Both the position numbers and the translations under genes were made by a program. Shown in pieces: positions 45,584-54,444 of a DNA stretch of 64,000 bases; within the stretch, counting starts at the first letter, position 1; each line of letters opens with the position of its first letter. The DNA comes from Leptospira hartskeerlii (GTDB taxonomy: Bacteria; Spirochaetota; Leptospiria; Leptospirales; Leptospiraceae): assembly GCF_002811475.1 (NCBI RefSeq), contig NZ_NPDL01000003.1, forward strand, positions 186,001 through 250,000. Direction: 5' to 3'. The notes beneath the pieces were generated by a model. It did not search any database. It was not told the DNA's origin and was given only the letters and a program-made list of their open reading frames with translations.

Positions 45584-45846
45584 TGGACCCGATCTCTTTA
45601 CTTGGATTTATCGCTTGTACCTTGACTACTTTGGCATTTCTACCTCAGCTGATCAAAGTGATCCTGGAAAAAAGGACCAGAGATATTTCAAGGAACATGT
45701 ATCTTGTTCTTTCAGTGGGAGTGTTTTTCTGGCTTTGTTATGGGGTCTTGAAGAATGATTTTCCGATCATTCTTGCAAACGGATTTACTTTACTTTTTAC
45801 CACCACAATTCTCTGGTACAAACTTCGTTCCAAAGAAGAAGAATAA
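45580..45846 (+). CDS. SemiSWEET sugar transporter
   Basis: 88-residue protein with three transmembrane helices. The PQ motif is in TTLAFLPQLIKV (Pro22-Gln23) and the second helix holds SVGVFFWLCYGVLKND; the third ends WYKLRSK. It is the half-SWEET unit that dimerises to move sugars down a gradient. A structure is known for the Leptospira biflexa SemiSWEET. It is coupled to queF by a 4-base overlap, a pairing with no obvious metabolic logic. A terminator follows directly. Confidence 0.92.
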   Translation: MMDPISLLGFIACTLTTLAFLPQLIKVILEKRTRDISRNMYLVLSVGVFFWLCYGVLKNDFPIILANGFTLLFTTTILWYKLRSKEEE

Positions 45847-45886
45847 AAAAAGCCGCTTCCTTACGGAAACGGCTCTTTGTTCTTTT
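45845..45886. terminator. bidirectional rho-independent terminator
   Basis: The stem AGCCG-C-TTCC / GGAA-A-CGGCT with loop TTAC (45851-45874) is flanked by A-runs on the left and TTTGTTCTTTT on the right. It therefore can terminate both the queF-SemiSWEET transcript and the convergent FecR-lipoprotein gene. Confidence 0.85.
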
Positions 45887-45902
45887 AGAATGGAAAACTA
45901 CC

Positions 45903-46832
45903 TTATTTAGGAGCTGCTTGGTCTTTTAAAGACTTACGCTGATTTTCCAATTCCTTCTTGGCATCGTCCATAGAAGATTTTACTTTTTCTTTCTCTTCTT
46001 TGCCCGCCTTTTGGATGGCTTCTTTTTCTTCTTTTCCGGCGCTCTTAGCTTCTTCTAAAAGTTTACGATTTTCTTCTTTTGCGCCTTCGATCAATTCTCT
46101 ATTTCTTTGTTTTTGCTCTTCCAAACCTTGGAGGATCCGAGCCTTATTCTCTTGGAAATCTTTTAGTATCTCTTGGATCCGTGCTCTTTGTTCTTCCGTA
46201 ATGGATTGGATGGTAGCAGAATCATCTTTTAGCTCTTGGGTTTCATCCTCTGTCAAAGGTTGTTCTTTGAATGTATCTCCGTTAGAGCTTACGTTTTCTC
46301 CTGCGTCCGCAATAGCTTGGCTTTCAGGATTATCCGCGTCTGCTACTTCTACAGATCCGTCCGAAACTCTGGTACTTGTTCCTTTACCGGTCTCTTCAAC
46401 GATAAACTCTGTTCCTCTAACAGAAGCTACGACCGTTGGAGTAGAAACCGTGAATTTGGAAGTTTTGGTAAGCTTGCTTGCGACCTTGGTGAAGACCTTT
46501 CCCTTGGTCAGACCCATATCTGCGAAGGTTTCTCCGTTTGCCGAATCTATAAAAATTTTCTTTAAAGTGAGACTTGTGTTTTCTTTGATCCTAACAAGAA
46601 CTCCTTCAGTCAATTGAAGGTCCGCATAAGAATCCTTTCCGGTTTCTATCTTATCTTCCGGCAAAAGGAAAGTATCAACGGATACCGGCTTTTCTTTCCC
46701 GGCCTTATCGAAAATTTTTACTGTTCCCTTAGTGAATGTGATCACTCCACCCTGGAGATCTTCTTTGGCTTTCTTACAATCTACAAATACAATGCTGAGG
46801 GCAAGAAAGAAGGTTATGGCAATCCGTTTCAT
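45903..46832 (-). CDS. FecR-domain lipoprotein with charged coiled-coil tail
   Basis: 309-residue protein with a signal ending in FVDC (Cys19, loose spirochetal lipobox). Residues about 30-170 are a FecR-like beta domain: GTVKIFDKAGK, LLPEDKIETGKDSYADLQL, LVRIKENTSLTL and the conserved VSTPTVVASVRGTEF. Residues about 205-305 are almost wholly Glu/Lys/Gln/Arg and should form a long coiled coil. It is related in type to leptospiral FecR lipoproteins; no FecI sigma is adjacent. Probably in the outer or inner membrane leaflet facing the periplasm. Confidence 0.85.
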   Translation of the reverse strand: MKRIAITFFLALSIVFVDCKKAKEDLQGGVITFTKGTVKIFDKAGKEKPVSVDTFLLPEDKIETGKDSYADLQLTEGVLVRIKENTSLTLKKIFIDSANGETFADMGLTKGKVFTKVASKLTKTSKFTVSTPTVVASVRGTEFIVEETGKGTSTRVSDGSVEVADADNPESQAIADAGENVSSNGDTFKEQPLTEDETQELKDDSATIQSITEEQRARIQEILKDFQENKARILQGLEEQKQRNRELIEGAKEENRKLLEEAKSAGKEEKEAIQKAGKEEKEKVKSSMDDAKKELENQRKSLKDQAAPK

Positions 46833-47023
46833 TTAGTTCTGATTCTCCCTTGAATTAGGTTTGGGAAGAATATCGATGAAAGAAATTTCCGTCCACATTT
46901 TTACTCATGGCCTTGGAATTATTCGGGAACTGGCTTGTCTAATTTGTATAAGGCTGCAAATCGCATTGAGACTGGCAATCAGTGGTTGAATCTGAAACGA
47001 AAAGGTATTGCGCCATAGCCCCA

Positions 47024-47045
47024 GTCTAGAAATTGTAGCCTAGAC
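47024..47045. promoter_or_regulatory. inverted repeat upstream of ferredoxin gene
   Basis: Perfect 6-base arms GTCTAG and CTAGAC separated by 10 bases, 41 bases upstream of the ferredoxin start. It may be an operator or leader stem. In the rest of 46833-47086 I see A/T-rich sequence but no confident promoter. Confidence 0.25.
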
Positions 47046-47086
47046 CGCCAAATAGAAGAACTAAAAAGTTCCAAAGGAGTGACAGA

Positions 47087-47305
47087 ATGACCAAAATAGC
47101 CTATGTAGACAAGGACAACTGTACCTCTTGCAACCAGTGTGCAGACAATCTACCTAAGTACTTTCAAATGGACGATAACGATACTTCCGAAACTCATATC
47201 GGAGGAGAGAGTGTAAATCAAGCTCAGATCCCTGAAGCAGATTGGAAAACAGTTCAGAAGGAAATGGATGAATGTCCCGGTGAATGTATTCACTGGAGAA
47301 AGTAG
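47087..47305 (+). CDS. single-cluster 4Fe-4S ferredoxin
   Basis: 72-residue acidic ferredoxin. Cluster cysteines are in CTSCNQC near residue 12 and the distal CPGEC near residue 64, with the cysteine before proline as fourth ligand. Short ferredoxins of this layout carry electrons to cytoplasmic enzymes. AAAGGAG precedes the ATG at a good distance. It is a single gene followed by a clear terminator. Confidence 0.88.
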   Translation: MTKIAYVDKDNCTSCNQCADNLPKYFQMDDNDTSETHIGGESVNQAQIPEADWKTVQKEMDECPGECIHWRK

Positions 47306-47338
47306 TCGTTTTCCGATTTCTATATTCTGTAAAAAACA

Positions 47339-47367
47339 AAAGCGGGAATATCTTCCCGCTTTTTTTG
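47339..47367. terminator. rho-independent terminator
   Basis: Stem AAGCGGGAA / TTCCCGCTT with loop TATC followed by a T-run, downstream of the ferredoxin gene. An A-run on the left lets it serve the convergent fliM transcript too. Confidence 0.88.
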
Positions 47368-47421
47368 TGCCTTGCTTGGGCTCTTGATCTACATCAAAAG
47401 TTTCTGTTATAGATTATTAGA

Positions 47422-48447
47422 TCAGTATTCTTGTTCCGATCTAGTAGAGCCGAGCAATTCGTCCGGAATATCTTCTACTCTATCTCCGATCTGGATAGCG
47501 AGTCTATTTCCAACACGTCCAGGAAGACATTTGAACTTCTTACGTTCCCCTACTTTCACGAGCATATCGGATCTAGTAGTGGTGTTTTCTAATTTTACAA
47601 CATCACCCACAGTTAAGTTCATAAAATCCAAGATAGAAATATCCACGGATCCAACTTCTGCGATTACTGGAATTTGCACCTGATCCAAGCGTTCTTGGAT
47701 GATTGCCCTGTTCTCGTCCAACTCACCTTTACGGATGGAGGAATACCAGTATTGTGCAGACAATTTATTAATGATAGGTTCGATCGTGATATAAGGAATA
47801 CAAAGGTTCGTTAAACCTTCTACTTCTCCGATCTTGGTCTCTAAGTTGATCAAAACCACCATGTCATTGGGAGGTACAACCTGAGCGAACTGAGGGTTTG
47901 TTTCAATATTACCCAAACGAGGCCTAAGGTCGATTACTGTAGACCAAGCCTCTCTCATATTCCCTAAGATACGAACGATAATCCCCTCCATTACACTCAT
48001 CTCAATCTCGGAAAGTTCTCTGGAGATCTTTGCAGTCTCTCCCTTACCACCAAATAGACGGTCGATGATCGTAAATGAGATAGATGGATCTATTTCTAAA
48101 ATTGCAGAACCCCTAAGCGGGTCCATATTGATCACTGCAAGTGTGGTCGGGTTGGGAATGGAACGAATAAATTCTTCGTAAGTCAACTGATCCACAGCAG
48201 CCACGTGAACGTGAACGAGAGCTCGTAACTGAGCGGAAAGTCCGGTAGTTGCCAAGCGAGCGAAGGTCTCGTGCATCATTTGTAGAGTACGGATCTGGTC
48301 TTTCGAAAATTTGTCGGGACGTTTGAAGTCGTAAATTTTGACCTTCTTCTGTTCCCCTACGGAAGAATACTCATCCTCCGCCACCTCTCCACTGGAGATC
48401 GCGTTTAATAATGCGTCTATCTCGTCTTGGGATAATATCTCGGTCAT
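47422..48447 (-). CDS. fliM: flagellar motor switch protein FliM
   Basis: 341-residue switch protein of the C-ring. The N-terminal CheY-P binding peptide is LSQDEIDALLNA (5-16); the CheC-like middle domain carries LEIDPSISFTIIDRLFGGKGE; the C-terminal SpoA domain ends near the stop. Unlike many bacteria, fliN is not next door but 7 kb away. It overlaps the upstream exported-protein gene by 4 bases. Confidence 0.96.
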   Translation of the reverse strand: MTEILSQDEIDALLNAISSGEVAEDEYSSVGEQKKVKIYDFKRPDKFSKDQIRTLQMMHETFARLATTGLSAQLRALVHVHVAAVDQLTYEEFIRSIPNPTTLAVINMDPLRGSAILEIDPSISFTIIDRLFGGKGETAKISRELSEIEMSVMEGIIVRILGNMREAWSTVIDLRPRLGNIETNPQFAQVVPPNDMVVLINLETKIGEVEGLTNLCIPYITIEPIINKLSAQYWYSSIRKGELDENRAIIQERLDQVQIPVIAEVGSVDISILDFMNLTVGDVVKLENTTTRSDMLVKVGERKKFKCLPGRVGNRLAIQIGDRVEDIPDELLGSTRSEQEY

Positions 48448-49427
48448 TTTCTTACCTTCGCTAATAGATTAGCCACTTTCCAAAACATTCCGTTTTCTTC
48501 CGGCATTCTTCTCAAAGTAAATTCGTATTCGTATCGGACAGGCACTTTGTTCACTCTTCTTTCCACAGCGACTCTTACTTTGGAAAGATTGGAACTTACC
48601 TTTTCCGTTCCCAGGATCTTGTAATATTGTAACATACCGGATCTGTTTTCCGTTAGATAATTTCTGAATTCTTCCAGAACAAAATCTTTTTCGGCTTCTT
48701 CCGATTGTTGCCAATCTCTGGCAAATCTGTCATAAGCTTGTATGTATTCTGGGAAATGGATCCATTTAAAATGAAGTTTCCAGTTTTTCTTTTTTTCTGC
48801 ACCTAAGAATAGATGGATCACTTCCTCAGGCTCAAGTCCGTCTGTTGATGGATCTTGATAAGGAACTCCGGGAAGAACCCAATCTTTTTTGCGTTCTTCT
48901 ACGCTAAAATAAGGATGGCTTTCCGATCTTACAAAATGGTCTCCGTATTCGGATATATTAGGATAGAAGTAAGCGGTTACGAAATATTTTTTTCCGGGCT
49001 CTAACTCGTATAAATGATCGATCCGTATCTCTTTAGAGAATGTCTCGTCCTTATGTAGAATGATCTCCTTTACCTCATCCCCTACAAGATTTTCGACTTT
49101 GTTCCTTCTTCTTAAGACTGGATCCTGTTTTCTTTCTTCTTCAATTCTTGTGACGGTTCTTCCGTCCTCATCTCTTACGATTACTTGGAAAGAACGTAGA
49201 TCTTTTCCATAAGGGAAAATTCGAAGGACCTCGTTTCCCGTGTTTCTAACGGAAAGTAATGCGGAGATTGGTTCCTTTTCTCGGAACTGCATCTTAGGAA
49301 GTTTGATATCCACAATGCCTTGGGCTTGGATATAATTTTCGGAAACTTCTCCCCTTGCATTTCTGTTCGGATAAGATCCCAAACCAAATGCACTCAGTAG
49401 AATAAGTATGATCAGAATTCGTTTCAT
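48444..49427 (-). CDS. exported hypothetical protein
   Basis: 327-residue protein with a signal peptide (1-18). Residues about 30-170 look like an immunoglobulin-like beta domain (ISALLSVRNTGNEVLRIFPYG; FVTAYFYPN). The C-terminal part has a GLEPEEVIHLFLGAEKKKNWK helix and a strand-rich end. No named domain recognised. It precedes fliM with a 4-base overlap, so coexpression with the motor switch is likely; a flagellar role is not shown. Confidence 0.7.
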   Translation of the reverse strand: MKRILIILILLSAFGLGSYPNRNARGEVSENYIQAQGIVDIKLPKMQFREKEPISALLSVRNTGNEVLRIFPYGKDLRSFQVIVRDEDGRTVTRIEEERKQDPVLRRRNKVENLVGDEVKEIILHKDETFSKEIRIDHLYELEPGKKYFVTAYFYPNISEYGDHFVRSESHPYFSVEERKKDWVLPGVPYQDPSTDGLEPEEVIHLFLGAEKKKNWKLHFKWIHFPEYIQAYDRFARDWQQSEEAEKDFVLEEFRNYLTENRSGMLQYYKILGTEKVSSNLSKVRVAVERRVNKVPVRYEYEFTLRRMPEENGMFWKVANLLAKVRK

Positions 49428-49542
49428 TCTAAAATTTCAGTCCGTGTGGACGCAAAATCTATGGTCCTCTTTTAGATTTCGGCAAAAAGGGACAAAACCT
49501 ACTAAAAAATACAGAGAAAATGTAAAGGAAACCGGAAGAAAC

Positions 49543-50151
49543 CTAGGCTCCTGCATCTTCTATAATATAGTCCGCGATCCGGATCAAGCGTCCAAGCACT
49601 GGTTTGAGTTTACTGTATTCCTGGTAACATTCCTCGTATCTTTCCAGAATTGGCCCGATTTGGATCACTGACTTAGGTGATAAGTTCAGACTGGAAATAT
49701 TGTCTTCGGAAAGCTTTTCTGCGGATTCCAGACTATCGAAAAAACGGGTAATCTCTTTAAAGATAGACTCATCCGCCCTATCGTTCTTTTCAAAATTGGA
49801 TTCTATTTTTAGGATATAGTCCGTAAGAGTTTGTTTGAGCCGGACTTCTTCTTCGTTTGCTTTTCGTTTTGCAGTCAGATTGTTCACCTTGCTGTAACGC
49901 GCCATTGCTTCTTCATAAGAATTGCTGACTGACTGCCTATTTTGTTGGATCAATCTCACGATTGAAACCACTGAGCGAAAGTCCCAGGCAGTGTCTTTTT
50001 TGTTCCGAAGTTCAGGGAACATTTCTCCACCATTGGAGTCGTCCACCTGCAATCCGGAAAGTTTTTCTAATATTCTTCCCGTGGACCCAGAGCCTTGTAT
50101 CTCTCGGGCCACCGAAAGAAAAATAGGATTTTGGTCCAGGGAAGTACTCAT
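49543..50151 (-). CDS. hypothetical helical protein
   Basis: 202-residue soluble protein, largely alpha-helical, with charged amphipathic stretches around residues 75-130 that may form a coiled coil. No signal or known domain. It shares one base with the upstream cyclophilin gene and lies 115 bases upstream of the exported-protein/fliM genes. Confidence 0.6.
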   Translation of the reverse strand: MSTSLDQNPIFLSVAREIQGSGSTGRILEKLSGLQVDDSNGGEMFPELRNKKDTAWDFRSVVSIVRLIQQNRQSVSNSYEEAMARYSKVNNLTAKRKANEEEVRLKQTLTDYILKIESNFEKNDRADESIFKEITRFFDSLESAEKLSEDNISSLNLSPKSVIQIGPILERYEECYQEYSKLKPVLGRLIRIADYIIEDAGA

Positions 50152-51053
50152 TATTTTGCCCTCTTATCGTAGATGGACACTTTGCGGATGGTAGTTTTTC
50201 CGTTTCCGGCAGCGATGATCTTATCTACTACATCAGAGCCTTGGACGATCTGTCCAAAGACTGTATGCAGTCCGTCCAAATGAGGAGTGTCGACTTGGTT
50301 GATGAAAAACTGAGAACCGTTTGTATTCGGTCCGGCATTCGCCATTGCCAAGGCTCCTTTGATCGCCTTCTTACTTTTCACAACATTATTATAACGATAC
50401 CCTAATCTGTAGAGTATCTCCATGACGGAAAGATTTTTGGCCTTCTCCAAATTGCTTTCTAGTTCTTCTCTTCTTTCGTCTGCTTCTCTTTGGCTACGAA
50501 TTCCAAGTTCTCCACCGATATATCTATACAAGTAACCGGTATAGAATTGAGATTGTCCAATTTTCGTCTGGTCTAAACCTAAACTTGCAGCGTTGATCTC
50601 ATCTGCGAATCTATATCCTGGTGTTCCAGATCCGTCCCCATATGGACATCCGCCTTGGATCATGAATCCTTCGATCACTCTATGAAAAGTTAATCCATCA
50701 TAGAATGGTCTTTTCTGAGGCTGACCGTTACGAAGAGTGAATTCTTTCTCTCCTTGAGCTAAGTCTATAAAGTTTTGTACTGTTTTAGAAGCATCCTTAT
50801 CGTATAGTTCGAAAAGCATATTTCCTTGAGTAGTTTCTATGAGAGCGTAAATAGCAGGTTTTTCAGGAAGAGCCGCACGAGGTTTTTCTTCTTTTTTGAC
50901 CACTACTTCCACGGGGCTATATGCTTCCGGAACATATCTTTGTTCCGCATATGGATTTGCCTTACAGGCAAAAGAAAATAATAAAATCGTAAACCACACT
51001 AAGGCACCAAAAACACTGGGCTTAGAATTCGATTTTATATTTAGATAATTCAT
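50151..51053 (-). CDS. cyclophilin-type peptidyl-prolyl isomerase, lipoprotein
   Basis: 300-residue protein with a signal ending FSFAC (about Cys30), so probably a periplasmic lipoprotein. The cyclophilin core has YDGLTFHRVIEGFMIQGGCP with the catalytic arginine, MANAGPNTNGSQFFINQ and LDGLHTVFGQIVQGSDVVD. Between FADEI and KGALAMANAGP there is an insert of about 70 residues, charged and helical, that ordinary cyclophilins lack. It overlaps argH by 4 bases and the next gene by one. Confidence 0.9.
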   Translation of the reverse strand: MNYLNIKSNSKPSVFGALVWFTILLFSFACKANPYAEQRYVPEAYSPVEVVVKKEEKPRAALPEKPAIYALIETTQGNMLFELYDKDASKTVQNFIDLAQGEKEFTLRNGQPQKRPFYDGLTFHRVIEGFMIQGGCPYGDGSGTPGYRFADEINAASLGLDQTKIGQSQFYTGYLYRYIGGELGIRSQREADERREELESNLEKAKNLSVMEILYRLGYRYNNVVKSKKAIKGALAMANAGPNTNGSQFFINQVDTPHLDGLHTVFGQIVQGSDVVDKIIAAGNGKTTIRKVSIYDKRAK

Positions 51054-52471
51054 TTCGTATTCCTTTGGATTGATTTGATAGATTGTTTTGCGAGTTCCAA
51101 TTGTTCTAACTGTCGCGTTCTGGAAGTTCCGCCGTAGCTAGATTTTTTGTCCGTAGAAAGTTCCAGACTCACCGCTTTGGAATATTCTTCCCCCATAAAA
51201 TAAGGAGAAATTCCTTTCCGAACTTCTTCGGAGATCGTGAATAAATTCTCTTTTCTTTCCACACATTCGGAGACAAGTCTTCCGACTAGTTCGTGAGCTG
51301 TTCTAAATGGGACTTTTTTTTCTCCCACGAGGAAGTCAGCCAGATCTGTTGCAGTTGCAAATCCTTCTTTCAAGGATCTTTCTCCTCTTTCCGGTCTGAA
51401 CTGCATTTCGGAAACCATTGCTTCTAAACCTTCCAGACTTAATAGAACAGTTTCCACAGCGTCAAAAACGGCTAACTTATCTTCTTGTAAATCACGATTG
51501 TAGGTGAGAGGCAATCCCTTTAAGAGCCCAATTAGATGATTTAAGTTACCCGCCACCCTCGCGGATTTTCCGCGGATTAGTTCTGCTATATCCGGATTTT
51601 TTTTCTGGGGCATGATAGAAGATCCGGTGGTGAGTGAATCCGGTAGTTTTACAAGACCGAATTCCTGGGAAGAATATAGAACGATATCCTCACAAAAACG
51701 AGAAGCATGGGACATCGTTTGAACTGCTGCGAACAAAAATTGGAGAAGATGATCTCTGTTGGAAACACCATCCATACTATTCGGAGAAATAGAATCTACT
51801 TTTAGTTCGGATGCCAAAAACTCTCTATCGTTTTGGTAATTCACTCCGGCCATTGCACCGGAACCTAAAACCAAAATATTCGCTGTCTTTTTAGCAAATT
51901 CAAAAAACTCCAAGTCACGAGTGAACATCCAAAAGTAAGCCAATAAAAAATGAGAGGCCCGGATAGGTTGAGCAACTTGTAGATGCGTATATCCAGGAAT
52001 GATCGTATCTATATTTTTAGAAGATTGTTCATAGAGCGCGCCTCTCAGAGAATCCAAACGAAGTAAAATTTCTTGGATTCGATTTCTTATATATAGCCTT
52101 GTGTCTTGTGAGACTTGGTCGTTTCTAGATCTGGCAGTATGTAATTTTTTTCCAACTTCTCCTTTCAATTCAGTGAGTCTGGATTCCACGTGCATGTGAA
52201 TATCTTCCAGCTCTGAACTAAATTTGAAATTTCCGGATTCAATCTCTTCTTCTACCTGATTTAATCCGTCTAGTATATCTTTTAATTCTGTCGAGTTTAA
52301 GATACCCATCTTTGAAAGCATCTTGGCATGAGCCCTACTTCCTTCTAGATCCTCTTTGTATAATTTCCTGTCGAAGGAAATGGATTCTCCTATCCTTTCC
52401 ATGATGGAAGAAGCTTTTTCTTTAAATCTTCCTCCCCAAAGTTTAGAATTTTTATCCTCAGGTGTGTTCAT
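51050..52471 (-). CDS. argH: argininosuccinate lyase
   Basis: 473-residue fumarase/aspartase-superfamily enzyme making arginine and fumarate. Motifs: WGGRFKEKAS at the start, HTARSRNDQVSQDTRLYIR, GYTHLQVAQPIRASHFLLAY and the superfamily signature GSSIMPQKKNPDIAELIRGK with the mobile catalytic serine. Normal length. It follows the haem-binding-protein gene by 18 bases. Confidence 0.96.
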   Translation of the reverse strand: MNTPEDKNSKLWGGRFKEKASSIMERIGESISFDRKLYKEDLEGSRAHAKMLSKMGILNSTELKDILDGLNQVEEEIESGNFKFSSELEDIHMHVESRLTELKGEVGKKLHTARSRNDQVSQDTRLYIRNRIQEILLRLDSLRGALYEQSSKNIDTIIPGYTHLQVAQPIRASHFLLAYFWMFTRDLEFFEFAKKTANILVLGSGAMAGVNYQNDREFLASELKVDSISPNSMDGVSNRDHLLQFLFAAVQTMSHASRFCEDIVLYSSQEFGLVKLPDSLTTGSSIMPQKKNPDIAELIRGKSARVAGNLNHLIGLLKGLPLTYNRDLQEDKLAVFDAVETVLLSLEGLEAMVSEMQFRPERGERSLKEGFATATDLADFLVGEKKVPFRTAHELVGRLVSECVERKENLFTISEEVRKGISPYFMGEEYSKAVSLELSTDKKSSYGGTSRTRQLEQLELAKQSIKSIQRNTK

Positions 52472-52489
52472 TAAAATGATTTCGATGCC

Positions 52490-52930
52490 TTATTGATTTT
52501 CCGCAAAAGTTTGGAGCCAGTCTTTCAGGATCTCTATTTCTTCCTGATCCAGTTTGGAGTTTGAATGTAGAAAAATATAATCCTTGGGAGGCATATTACC
52601 TTCTTCCACTTCTTCTAATATTTCTTCCGCCAGATCCGCCTTTTTTTCCGGTTTTAAGGTTTCCCATTCGGAAAAATTCAATTCTTCCCTGCCTTCTTCT
52701 ATATGATGAGAGATATATAAAGAAACCGGAAAAACCTTAGAATACCAAGGCCATTGTACTAGATCGGAATGGCAGTCATAACAAGACTTTCGAAAAATCT
52801 TTTTGACGCGTTCTTCCGTTTTGATTTCATTAGCATTCTTTCCCAACGGAGGTTGTACGGGGATTAACTGAAGAGCAAGGAATACGACTATTAGTCCGAT
52901 TCCGAGACGGATCCAAATTTTTCTCATCAC
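52490..52930 (-). CDS. haem-binding-domain membrane protein
   Basis: 146-residue protein with an N-terminal membrane anchor (about 5-22) and a periplasmic domain bearing the c-type haem motif CYDCH, followed by WPWYSKVFPVSLYISHHIEEG and a late GNMPPKDYI. This is the haem_bd (PF14376-like) layout; an electron-transfer or haem-handling role is likely, details unknown. GGGAG precedes the start. Divergent from nfeD. Confidence 0.85.
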   Translation of the reverse strand: MMRKIWIRLGIGLIVVFLALQLIPVQPPLGKNANEIKTEERVKKIFRKSCYDCHSDLVQWPWYSKVFPVSLYISHHIEEGREELNFSEWETLKPEKKADLAEEILEEVEEGNMPPKDYIFLHSNSKLDQEEIEILKDWLQTFAENQ

Positions 52931-52997
52931 TCCCGCTAAGAATAATGACGGGAATGTTTTTGAAAATAGAATTTTTCCCCTTTCTTCTATCTAAACC

Positions 52998-53468
52998 ATG
53001 GACTTTTTGCAAGACGGACATAACCTCTCCTATCTTTGGATCGCCTCCGGGATCATTCTCATGGTAGCCGAACTTTTTGTCCCTGGAACATTCGTATTCT
53101 TTTTAGGACTTTCTGCGGCAATTGTAGGAAGTATTTCCTATTTTTTTGAAATAGGATTTTGGACCCAGGCAATCATTTGGGCGGCACTTTCAGGAATTCT
53201 AATTTGGGTGGGAGGGAATTTCCTGAGGAAATTTTTTCCTTCTTCTTCCGAAAGGGCGACCCTTAATCCTGAGGAAGGTCCAGGACGGATCGTTTTAGTT
53301 TCCAAAGATATTCTTGTGGAAAGGAAAGGTGGAAGGATCGTATTCCAAGGAACTGAGTGGGATGCGATCAGCAAATCCAAACGTATCCCTGCCGGAAAAA
53401 GAGTCAGGATCCTGGAGAGGGAAAATCTGACATTCGTTGTGGAGCCGATCGAGCTTCCTGAAATATAA
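52998..53468 (+). CDS. NfeD-family membrane protein
   Basis: 156-residue NfeD1b-type protein: two to three N-terminal transmembrane helices with LWIASGIILMVAELFVPGTFVFFLGLSA, then a C-terminal OB-fold (about 90-155: GRIVFQGTEWDAISKSKRIPAGKRVRIL). Such proteins accompany SPFH/stomatin proteins, here encoded 32 bases downstream, and together organise membrane microdomains. Confidence 0.92.
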   Translation: MDFLQDGHNLSYLWIASGIILMVAELFVPGTFVFFLGLSAAIVGSISYFFEIGFWTQAIIWAALSGILIWVGGNFLRKFFPSSSERATLNPEEGPGRIVLVSKDILVERKGGRIVFQGTEWDAISKSKRIPAGKRVRILERENLTFVVEPIELPEI

Positions 53469-53500
53469 TCATTATTGAATAGGAGTTAGAAACTGATAAA

Positions 53501-54436
53501 ATGGACCCATTTCTATTTTTTACGCTGATCTTCATCGCAACAATCTATCTCATTGTGAAGACCTGTATTGTGGTTCCCCAAAACTATTGTTTTGTTGTGG
53601 AAAGACTCGGAGTGTTCCGTGGAGCGCTTGGTGCAGGTTTTCATTTTCTCATCCCGATCATTGACCAGATCAGATACAAACAACTTTTGAAGGAAATCGC
53701 AATCGATATTCCTCCTCAGACTTGTATTACTAAGGATAACGTTTCCATTTTGGTGGATGGTATTCTATACATCAAAGTTATGGATCCTTACAAAGCTTCC
53801 TACGAAATCGAAAACTTTCGAAGTGCTACCATCCAGTTGGCTCAAACCACTCTTCGTTCAGAGATAGGGAAACTTGTATTGGACCATACATTCTCAGAAA
53901 GAGATGATATCAATGCAAACGTAGTTCGTGCACTCGATGAGGCAACAGATCCTTGGGGAATCAAGGTAACTCGTTACGAGATCAAAAACATTTCGCCTCC
54001 TAAAGAAATTCTTCATGAGATGGAAGAACAAGTAAAAGCAGAACGTGTAAAACGTGCAGAGATCACGATCTCCGAAGGAGAAAAAGCGGCAAGGATCAAT
54101 CGCTCTATGGGTGAAAGACAGGAAGCGATCAACCTTTCAGAAGGTGAGAAAACCAAAAAAGTAAACGAGGCAGAAGGTAAAGCTAAGGAGATCGAGTTCA
54201 TTGCAAAAGCCAAGGCAAAAGGTATCCAACAGATCTCGGATGCAATCGGGAACGAAGGCGGAGCAGAAGCAGTCAATCTTCAGATCACAGAGGATTATCT
54301 ATCAGGACTCGGAGTAATTTTAGAAAAAGCAAAAACTACAGTTCTCCCAACGGAAATGGCAAACGTAGTCGGTTTCTTTGAAGGTATTTCCAAGGTGACC
54401 AATAAATTCCCAGGATTGGATTCAGAGAAGGAGTAA
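53501..54436 (+). CDS. SPFH/band 7 protein (stomatin/paraslipin-like), copy 1
   Basis: 311-residue protein with an N-terminal membrane anchor (about 3-22), an SPFH domain (RLGVFRGALGAGFHFLIPIID; IDIPPQTCITKDNVSILVDG) and a long charged helical region (about 170-260) with AEGKAKEIEFIAKAKAKG. It should oligomerise at the membrane with NfeD. AGGAG lies before the ATG. A paralogue follows 8 bases later. Confidence 0.92.
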   Translation: MDPFLFFTLIFIATIYLIVKTCIVVPQNYCFVVERLGVFRGALGAGFHFLIPIIDQIRYKQLLKEIAIDIPPQTCITKDNVSILVDGILYIKVMDPYKASYEIENFRSATIQLAQTTLRSEIGKLVLDHTFSERDDINANVVRALDEATDPWGIKVTRYEIKNISPPKEILHEMEEQVKAERVKRAEITISEGEKAARINRSMGERQEAINLSEGEKTKKVNEAEGKAKEIEFIAKAKAKGIQQISDAIGNEGGAEAVNLQITEDYLSGLGVILEKAKTTVLPTEMANVVGFFEGISKVTNKFPGLDSEKE

Positions 54437-54444
54437 TATTCAAG

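Noticed and set aside
45958..46617. 219-codon open frame antisense to the FecR lipoprotein gene
   Set aside because: Ser/Phe-rich translation is the mirror of the Glu/Lys-rich coiled coil; no ribosome-binding site, and FecR motifs are clear on the other strand.
52931..52953. Inverted repeat TCCCG/CGGGA upstream of the haem-binding gene
   Set aside because: One arm is simply the ribosome-binding site complement; arms are too short to call.
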